From positions 1-7,418 of the forward strand of contig JAMOOA010000161.1 in assembly GCA_027066255.1 (NCBI GenBank): 7,418 nt of DNA, written 5' to 3'. Below the pieces are notes generated by a model. The model saw nothing but the letters and a program-made list of their open reading frames with translations. It ran no database searches and was not told where the DNA came from. The DNA is from Candidatus Altimarinota bacterium. GTDB taxonomy: Bacteria > Patescibacteriota > Gracilibacteria > BD1-5 > UBA6164. This document shows, one piece after another, positions 6,889 through 7,418 of the stretch. A program made the position numbers and the translations under genes. The first letter of the stretch is position 1; every line of letters starts with the position of its first letter.

Positions 6889-7418
6889 TTATTTTTCTTC
6901 CTTCTTTGGAGCTTCTTCTTTTGCGGCTACTTTCTCAGTTTTTACCTCTTCCTTTACTTCAGGAGTTGCTACTTCAGTTTTCACTTCTTCCACTTTTGGA
7001 GCTTCTTCTTTTTTAGGTACTTCTGGTATAATTGGAAGTGGTTTTTCAGCATTGAGTTCTTCTTTGCTACGTTTTACTTCTTTGAGCCTTGCAGCTTTCC
7101 CTGTAAGTTCTCTGATAAATTTGATTGATTTTCTTCTGACTTTGAATTGTCTGAGTACATCAATCTTGTCGATAGTAGGAGAATGTATAGCAAATACTTT
7201 TTCTACTCCAAATGCTCCTATTTTTCTTCTTACCGTCATAGTAAGCTCAAGTTCTGATTTTCCAGCAACCTTGATAACGATCCCTTTATATCTCTGGATT
7301 CTTTCCTTTCCCCCTTCACTGATTTTTTGGTGAACTTCTACCTCCATCCCTGTTTTGATTTGAGGTCTTCCTTTCTGGAGGAAGCTAGCCTGAGCCTTTC
7401 TTACTATATCTATATTTG
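6889..7418 (-). CDS. rplS: 50S ribosomal protein L19 with charged C-terminal tail (5' end at or beyond window edge)
   Basis: L19 sits at the 30S-50S interface of the ribosome. In the visible 175 residues, the L19 core runs from QKGRPQIKTGMEVEVHQKI through SEGGKERIQRYKGIVI, TMTVRRKIGAFGVEKVF, HSPTIDKIDVLRQFKVRRKSIKFIRELTGKAARLKE. An ATG exists at 7347, but the frame stays open to the window edge. The upstream residues match the normal L19 N-terminus (the FRPGDTV-equivalent is KTGMEVEV), so the true start lies further right. After the core comes a tail of about 60 residues made almost only of Lys, Glu, Ala, Pro and Val, absent from the ~115-aa E. coli protein and probably disordered. All nine visible glycines use GGN. 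The stop is TAA, followed by a strong terminator. Confidence 0.95.
   Translation of the reverse strand, partial: NIDIVRKAQASFLQKGRPQIKTGMEVEVHQKISEGGKERIQRYKGIVIKVAGKSELELTMTVRRKIGAFGVEKVFAIHSPTIDKIDVLRQFKVRRKSIKFIRELTGKAARLKEVKRSKEELNAEKPLPIIPEVPKKEEAPKVEEVKTEVATPEVKEEVKTEKVAAKEEAPKKEEK

Noticed and set aside
6806..7333. 175-aa Ser/Phe-rich frame on the + strand
   Set aside because: It is antisense to rplS; its Ser/Phe/Thr composition is the mirror of the Lys/Glu-rich L19 tail, and no homology is evident.
7345..7347. ATG at 7347 as the rplS start
   Set aside because: The frame continues upstream to the window edge with residues matching the normal L19 N-terminus, so starting here would cut into the core fold.

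Overview
The window (7,418 bp, AT-rich) most likely comes from a bacterium of the Absconditabacteria (SR1) / Gracilibacteria branch of the Candidate Phyla Radiation, which reads UGA as glycine (translation table 25). Under the standard code five of the eight genes break into fragments. With UGA read as Gly, each becomes one continuous frame ending in TAA or TAG, and the in-frame TGA codons fall where the families have conserved glycines. Examples are the Gly before the LLHD motif of RNase Y and the second Gly of the PGGSS amidase signature of GatA.

Layout: two convergent blocks of four genes meet near 3585. On the + strand are the 3' third of rny (RNase Y, cut by the left edge), efp (elongation factor P with Arg at position 32), a divergent Lgt-like membrane protein, and a ComEC/Rec2 DNA-uptake channel protein without the metallo-beta-lactamase tail. 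The last two are 4 nt apart and probably form an operon. On the - strand, in transcription order from the right, are rplS (ribosomal protein L19 with a long charged tail, cut by the right edge), gatA (amidotransferase subunit A), a DUF4386-type membrane protein and a UGA-rich helical protein of unknown function. Two strong intrinsic terminators, after rplS and after the DUF4386 gene, split this block into rplS, gatA-DUF4386 and the unknown gene.

The blocks meet in a perfect 28-bp palindrome that holds both stop codons. comEC and the unknown gene overlap by 4 bp and are both forced to end in Lys-Lys-Ala-Val. The palindrome is probably a shared bidirectional terminator.

Most genes are housekeeping (RNA decay, translation, tRNA charging), with one DNA-uptake gene. 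No convincing Shine-Dalgarno sequence precedes any visible start. gatA and the unknown gene have a TATAAT-like hexamer 5-6 nt before the ATG, which fits leaderless transcripts. No gene-free stretch exceeds 300 bp; the longest gap is 1130-1285. I saw no rRNA, tRNA, CRISPR array or mobile element. The least ordinary items are the UGA=Gly code, the stop-codon palindrome, the Lgt-like protein without the family's catalytic residues, EF-P Arg32, and the unrecognised 350-aa protein.
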